Source: Desulfovibrionaceae bacterium (GTDB taxonomy: Bacteria > Pseudomonadota > Gammaproteobacteria > Burkholderiales > Burkholderiaceae_C). From it: 7,471 nt of DNA. A program made the translations under genes and the position numbers. Positions 4,136-7,471 of this stretch are shown in pieces; positions within the stretch are counted from its first letter, which is position 1, and each line of letters starts with the position of its first letter. The notes beneath the pieces are model-generated. The model ran no database searches and was not told the DNA's origin. It saw only the letters and a program-made list of their open reading frames with translations. The stretch lies in assembly GCA_009778355.1 (NCBI GenBank), contig WRJY01000212.1, positions 1 through 7,471 on the forward strand, given 5' to 3'.

Positions 4136-5974
4136 ATGACCGACCAGCGCCGCCCGATCCGCGAACTGCCCGACGAATTGATCAGCCAGATCGCCGCCGG
4201 CGAGGTGGTCGAGCGCCCGGCCTCGGTGGTGCGCGAGCTGCTGGACAACGCGCTGGACGCCGGCGCCACGCAAATCACGGTGCGCCTGGCCGCTGGCGGC
4301 GCGCGGCTGATCGCGGTGGAAGACGACGGCAGCGGCATCGGCGCCCTTGACCTGCCGCTGGCCTTCAAGCGCCACGCCACCAGCAAGATCGCCAGCCTGC
4401 AAGAGTTGGAGGCGGTGGGCACGATGGGCTTTCGCGGCGAGGCGCTGGCGGCCATCAATTCGGTGGCCGAGACCGCCATCCTGACACGCGCCGGCGGCCC
4501 AGGCCCGGCCCAGATGCTGGATGGCCGCACGGGCGAGATCCGGCCCGCCGCGCGCGGGCGCGGCACCACGGTGGAGGTCAAGGAGCTGTTCTTCAACGTG
4601 CCGGCGCGGCGCAAGTTCCTCAAGACCAGCGCCACCGAACTGGCGCACTGCATCGAGGCCGTGCGCCGCCACGCGCTGGCGCGGCCCGGCGTGGGCTTTG
4701 CCATCTGGCACGAGGGCAAGCTGATCGAGCAGTGGCGCGGCCACCCCGGCGACGCGCAGCGCGAGCAGCGCCTGGCCGACGTGCTGGGCGATGACTTTCT
4801 GGCCCAGTCGGTGGCGGTGGACTGGCGCGCCGGCGGCGTGCGCGTCAGCGGGCGCGCCGGCCTGCCCGACGCCGCCCGCGCCCGCGCCGACCAGCAGTTT
4901 GCCTACGTCAATGGCCGCTTCGTGCGCGACAAGGTCATCGCCCACGCCGCGCGCGCCGCTTACGAAGACGTGCTGCACGGCCAGCGCCAGCCGGCCTATG
5001 TGCTGTACGTCAACGTCGAGCCGGAGCGCGTGGATGTCAACGTGCACCCAACCAAGATCGAAGTGCGCTTCCGTGACAGCCGCGAAGCGCATCAGGCCGT
5101 GCGCCACGCCATCGAAACCGCGCTGGCCGCCCCGCGCGCGGCGCTGGCCGGGCAGGCGCTGCCGCATGACGAAACCAGCGCTGCGGCGCCCCACGCAACC
5201 ACAGCGCCAACGCCTTTCAGACCCGCCGCGCAAATGCCGCTGACCACAGCGTCGTCAGCCGCCGACACGCACCGCGCCATGGAACAGTTGCGCACCCTGT
5301 GGCAGCCATCGCAACCCGCGCAACCCGCGCCGCCCGCGCAGCCCGCGCAGCCCGCAATTGCCAACGCGCCGGAGCCTGCCGCCGCGCCCGATTGGCCGCT
5401 GGGCCGCGCCATCGCGCAACTGCACGGCATCTACATCCTGGCCGAAAACCACGCCGGCCTGGTGCTGGTGGACATGCACGCCGCGCACGAGCGCATCGTG
5501 TACGAGCGGCTCAAGGCCCAGCTCGACGGCGCGCGCATCGCCAGCCAGCCGCTGCTGATCCCGGCCACCTTCGCCGCCACGCCCGCCGAAGTCGCCACCG
5601 CCGAAACCGCCGGCGACGCGCTGTGCCGGCTGGGGCTGGAAGTCACCCCCTTCTCCCCCAAAACCCTGGCCGTGCGCGCCGTACCCGCCGCCCTGGCCGG
5701 CGGCGACGCGGTGGAACTGGCCCGCGGCGTGCTGGCCGAACTGGCGCAGCACGAAGCCGCCACCGTGATCGAGCGCGCGCAGCATGAACTGCTGGCCGCC
5801 ATGGCCTGCCACGGCGCCGTGCGCGCCAACCGCCGCCTGACGCCGGAAGAAATGAACGCCCTGCTGCGCCAGATGGAAGCCACCGAGCGCAGCGACCAGT
5901 GCAACCACGGCAGGCCAACCTGGCGGCAATTGACGCTGCGCGATCTGGACGCGCTCTTTTTGCGCGGGCGCTGA
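4136..5974 (+). CDS. mutL: DNA mismatch repair protein MutL, with endonuclease motifs
   Basis: MutL couples mismatch recognition by MutS to strand removal. This copy has 612 residues. The N-terminal GHKL ATPase shows ISQIAAGEVVERPASVVREL (16-35) with general base E34, metal-binding N38, DDGSGI (63-68), TSKI (82-85) and GFRGEAL (99-105). The second N-terminal domain includes YVNGRFVRD (257-265) and VDVNVHPTKIEVRF (299-312). A Pro/Ala/Gln-rich linker covers about 335-420. The C-terminal dimerisation domain begins near 424. It contains DMHAAHERIVYE (446-457), which fits the DQHA(x)2E(x)4E endonuclease pattern except for M in place of Q, along with ACHGAVRANRRL (557-568) and CNHGRPTW (589-596). 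These are the metal-site motifs of nicking MutL proteins from bacteria without MutH. ATG at 4136 gives the usual N-terminus; an upstream in-frame TTG at 4103 would overlap the dedA start and is unlikely. Confidence 0.97.
   Translation: MTDQRRPIRELPDELISQIAAGEVVERPASVVRELLDNALDAGATQITVRLAAGGARLIAVEDDGSGIGALDLPLAFKRHATSKIASLQELEAVGTMGFRGEALAAINSVAETAILTRAGGPGPAQMLDGRTGEIRPAARGRGTTVEVKELFFNVPARRKFLKTSATELAHCIEAVRRHALARPGVGFAIWHEGKLIEQWRGHPGDAQREQRLADVLGDDFLAQSVAVDWRAGGVRVSGRAGLPDAARARADQQFAYVNGRFVRDKVIAHAARAAYEDVLHGQRQPAYVLYVNVEPERVDVNVHPTKIEVRFRDSREAHQAVRHAIETALAAPRAALAGQALPHDETSAAAPHATTAPTPFRPAAQMPLTTASSAADTHRAMEQLRTLWQPSQPAQPAPPAQPAQPAIANAPEPAAAPDWPLGRAIAQLHGIYILAENHAGLVLVDMHAAHERIVYERLKAQLDGARIASQPLLIPATFAATPAEVATAETAGDALCRLGLEVTPFSPKTLAVRAVPAALAGGDAVELARGVLAELAQHEAATVIERAQHELLAAMACHGAVRANRRLTPEEMNALLRQMEATERSDQCNHGRPTWRQLTLRDLDALFLRGR
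5312..5356 (+). repeat. Five 9-base tandem repeats in the mutL linker
   Basis: Five consecutive 9-base units (CAACCCGCG twice, CCGCCCGCG, CAGCCCGCG, CAGCCCGCA) encode Gln-Pro-Ala repeats at residues 393-407 of MutL, the third unit being Pro-Pro-Ala. The unit is a multiple of three, so gain or loss by slippage would change only linker length and keep the frame. The repeat sits in the flexible linker between the ATPase and dimerisation domains, where length variation is usually tolerated. Confidence 0.85.
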
Positions 5975-5988
5975 CCGAAAATAAGCAC

Positions 5989-7023
5989 ATGTTCTTCCGC
6001 CCCGAACCCGCCCTGGAGCCCGGCAGCACGGACCGCACCGGCGTGCTGCTGTGCAACCTGGGCTCGCCCGGCGCGCCCACCGCCGCGGCCACGCGCCGCT
6101 ACCTGGCCGAATTCCTGAGCGACCGGCGCGTGGTCGAGATGCCGCCCGCGCTCTGGCAGCCCATTTTGCACGGCGTGATCCTGCGCACCCGGCCCGCCCG
6201 CTCCGCCGCCAAATACAAAACCATCTGGCAGCCCGAAGGCGCGCCGCTGCTCGTGTGGAGCCATAAACAGGCCACGCTGCTGCGCGGCTATCTGGGCGAG
6301 CGCGGCCATCAGGTCAGCGTGCTGCCCGCCATGCGCTACGGCCAGCCGTCGATTGCCGCGCAACTCGACGAGTTGAAAACGCGCGGCTGCGCGCGCATCC
6401 TGATCGTGCCGCTGTACCCGCAGTACTGCGGCGCCACCACCGGCAGCGTCATCGACGCCGTGGCCGCCTGGGCGCAGCGCGCGCGCCACGTGCCCGAACT
6501 GCGCTTTGCGGGCCGCTTTCACGACGACCCCGGCTACATCCGGGCGCTGGCGCAACTGGCGCAGCGCCACTGGCAAAGCCACGGAAAGCCAGAGCGCCTG
6601 GTGCTCAGTTTTCACGGCATACCCGAACGCACCCGCAAGCTCGGCGACCCCTACCACGCCCAATGCCTGCAAACCGCGCACCTGCTGGCGGCGCAACTGG
6701 CGCTGAAAGAGGACGAGTGGGCCTTGAGCTTTCAGTCCCGCTTCGGCATGGCCAAATGGATCGGCCCGGCCACGCAGACCGTGCTGCGCGATTTTGGCCG
6801 CGCCGGCCTGCCGCGCGTGGACGTGATGTGCCCCGGCTTCGTCAGCGACTGCCTCGAAACGCTGGAAGAAATCGCCATCGAAGGCCGCGACGCCTACCTT
6901 GCCGCCGGCGGCAAGCAATTCCACTACTTGCCCTGCCTCAACGACCACCCGCTCTGGCTGACCGCGCTGACTGAAATCGTGGAGCGGCACCTGCAAGGCT
7001 GGCAAGGGCACGAGCAGCCCTGA
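5989..7023 (+). CDS. hemH: Ferrochelatase HemH
   Basis: HemH inserts ferrous iron into protoporphyrin IX in the last step of protoheme synthesis, in the cytoplasm or at the inner membrane face. The 344-residue product is a typical bacterial length. Recognised segments are GVLLCNLGSPGAP (18-30), SVLPAMRYGQPSI (110-122), VPLYPQYCGATTGSV (140-154), and the ferrochelatase signature LSFHGIPERTRKLGDPY (206-222) with active-site H209. They continue with FQSRFGMAKWIGPAT (248-262) and CPGFVSDCLETLEEI (281-295), which holds the conserved active-site glutamate E290, and end with YLPCLND (313-319). ATG at 5989 fits the family N-terminus and lies 14 bases after the mutL stop; the frame stays open upstream only inside mutL. 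The spacing suggests co-transcription with mutL, although the two functions are unrelated. No clear Shine-Dalgarno site is seen. Confidence 0.97.
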   Translation: MFFRPEPALEPGSTDRTGVLLCNLGSPGAPTAAATRRYLAEFLSDRRVVEMPPALWQPILHGVILRTRPARSAAKYKTIWQPEGAPLLVWSHKQATLLRGYLGERGHQVSVLPAMRYGQPSIAAQLDELKTRGCARILIVPLYPQYCGATTGSVIDAVAAWAQRARHVPELRFAGRFHDDPGYIRALAQLAQRHWQSHGKPERLVLSFHGIPERTRKLGDPYHAQCLQTAHLLAAQLALKEDEWALSFQSRFGMAKWIGPATQTVLRDFGRAGLPRVDVMCPGFVSDCLETLEEIAIEGRDAYLAAGGKQFHYLPCLNDHPLWLTALTEIVERHLQGWQGHEQP

Positions 7024-7165
7024 CGAAAGCGGTCATTGCATTCTTCGTAAAAAACGAAACCGATCAGGCAGCGTCCAGCGGCAGCGCAACTGCTGGCGGG
7101 TCATCAGCGGCAAGCCAGACCAGTGAACGAGAAACTGCCATAAAACCATGATTTGGTTCCGATTC

Positions 7166-7220
7166 TTGACATATCTTTACCCTGCAACGCGATTGCCGGG
7201 CGTAGGATACAAAAATTTTG
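7166..7220 (+). promoter_or_regulatory. Candidate promoter/operator region of the adh gene
   Basis: The 224-base gap between hemH and adh (7024-7247) contains a perfect TTGACA at 7166-7171. No good -10 hexamer lies 16-18 bases downstream. The nearest weak candidate, TAGGAT at 7203-7208, is too far away to pair with it. Next to it, CAAAAATTTTG at 7210-7220 is an AT-rich near-palindrome that could be an operator core or simply an A/T tract. The promoter call therefore rests on one box, the AT-richer composition, and the need for a start point before adh. Earlier in the gap, 7075-7081 can pair with 7090-7096 (7 bp, one G-T, 8-nt loop), without a T-run after it. Confidence 0.3.
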
Positions 7221-7233
7221 GCAACAGCCGCAC

Positions 7234-7239
7234 AAGGAG
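7234..7239 (+). promoter_or_regulatory. Shine-Dalgarno site that sets the adh start
   Basis: AAGGAG lies 8 bases before the ATG at 7248, an ideal spacing. It favours this codon over the in-frame ATGs at 7257 and 7260. It is by far the best ribosome-binding site in the window, which suggests strong translation of adh. Confidence 0.8.
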
Positions 7240-7247
7240 TCCATTGC

Positions 7248-7471
7248 ATGGCCAGGATGATGAAAGCTGCCGTCTTTGTTGAACCGGGACGCATCGAGCT
7301 TGAAGACAAACCCATTCCCGACATCGGCCCGCAGGACGTGCTGATGCGCATCACCACCACCACCATTTGCGGCACCGACGTGCACATCCTCAAGGGCGAA
7401 TACCCCGTCGCCAAGGGGCTGACGGTGGGGCACGAGCCGGTGGGCGTCATCGAGAAAATCGGCTCCGAAGT
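7248..7471 (+). CDS. Zinc-dependent alcohol dehydrogenase (MDR family), N-terminal fragment
   Basis: The first 74 codons are present; the gene runs off the right edge. The product has the GroES-like N-terminal domain of medium-chain zinc alcohol dehydrogenases. It contains MKAAVFVEPGRIELEDKPIP (5-24), then ITTTTICGTDVHILKGEYPV (35-54) with the predicted catalytic-zinc ligand C41 and the CGTDxH motif, and GLTVGHEPVGVIEKIGS (57-73) with the GHE motif supplying a second ligand. It resembles broad-range NAD(P)-dependent alcohol dehydrogenases found in Cupriavidus and relatives, which interconvert short primary or secondary alcohols and carbonyls. The coenzyme-binding domain lies outside the window, so cofactor and substrate cannot be read. 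A strong Shine-Dalgarno site and a 224-base leader suggest it is expressed independently of hemH. Confidence 0.93.
   Translation, partial: MARMMKAAVFVEPGRIELEDKPIPDIGPQDVLMRITTTTICGTDVHILKGEYPVAKGLTVGHEPVGVIEKIGSE

Noticed and set aside
2725..4719. A 664-codon minus-strand open frame running from the YafK-like gene back across dedA and into mutL
   Set aside because: Only its last 240 codons, from the ATG at 3447, match a protein family. The upstream part is antisense to mutL and out of frame with dedA; long empty frames are expected in DNA with such high third-position GC.
5431..7011. A 526-codon minus-strand open frame antisense to mutL and hemH
   Set aside because: The translation is low-complexity (Ala, Arg, Gly, Gln) with no recognisable motif, while both plus-strand genes are fully convincing. 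It is a high-GC shadow.
7044..7058. TTCGT-AAAAA-ACGAA hairpin after hemH as a terminator
   Set aside because: The stem has only 5 bp with two G-C pairs and no T-run follows; it is too weak to call.
7094..7109. Sigma-54-like site TGGC with GC spaced 10 bases after GG
   Set aside because: The -12 half is CAGC rather than TTGC and the -24 half is only partly matched; it lies about 140 bases from adh without other support.
7200..7208. GCGTAGGAT matching the first nine bases at the head of REP copy B
   Set aside because: The match stops after 9 bases, with no stem or loop following; a chance match is likely.
7064..7450. Minus-strand open frames opposite the hemH-adh gap and the adh start
   Set aside because: They overlap a well-supported adh N-terminus with a strong ribosome-binding site, and their translations show no family features.

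Overview
The window is most likely chromosomal DNA from a high-GC Gram-negative bacterium. The protein sequences (XdhC, the zinc alcohol dehydrogenase, HemH, a MutL carrying endonuclease motifs) best fit a betaproteobacterium of the Burkholderiales, probably Comamonadaceae-like. This placement comes from recognising families and was not computed. Most of the window is about 70% GC (43/60 hand-counted at 4681-4740). The stretch at about 124-1018 is visibly poorer in GC (28/60 at 601-660) and looks like inserted or accessory DNA.

Layout. (1) 1-123 is the 3' end of a molybdenum hydroxylase large-subunit gene. (2) 123-826 is a REP/RAYT module: a complete REP-associated tyrosine transposase (HUH/Y1 family) bracketed by inverted 32-base REP elements that match at 30/32 positions, plus a third, diverged REP copy that overlaps the stop codon of the upstream gene. 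(3) 842-1018 is a 58-residue small membrane protein of unknown function. (4) 1041-2039 and 2020-2703 are xdhC and a MocA-like molybdenum cofactor nucleotidyltransferase. These are the maturation partners of the molybdoenzyme at the left edge, so the REP/RAYT module sits inside a molybdoenzyme cluster. (5) On the minus strand, 4103-3447 (DedA family) and 3447-2725 (YafK-type L,D-transpeptidase/amidase fold) overlap by one base and form an envelope operon converging on the mocA-like gene. (6) mutL (4136-5974) starts 32 bases from the dedA start and diverges from it. It is followed after 14 bases by hemH (5989-7023). (7) After a 224-base gap with a good ribosome-binding site, an MDR zinc alcohol dehydrogenase gene begins at 7248 and runs off the right edge.

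How the genes work together. The molybdoenzyme subunit, XdhC and the nucleotidyltransferase form one functional unit: apoenzyme, cofactor chaperone/sulfuration platform, and cofactor nucleotide transfer. DedA and the YafK-like protein plausibly form an envelope-maintenance pair. MutL and HemH are housekeeping genes with no obvious functional link despite their tight spacing. The adh gene has its own leader and is probably transcribed separately.

The most unusual structure is the REP/RAYT module. All three REP copies keep a 7-bp stem and a 13-nt loop; the two good copies carry a GTAG tetranucleotide exactly at the base of the stem, and the diverged copy shows a compensatory base-pair change. 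I found no CRISPR array, tRNA, rRNA, prophage or recognisably new multi-gene system.
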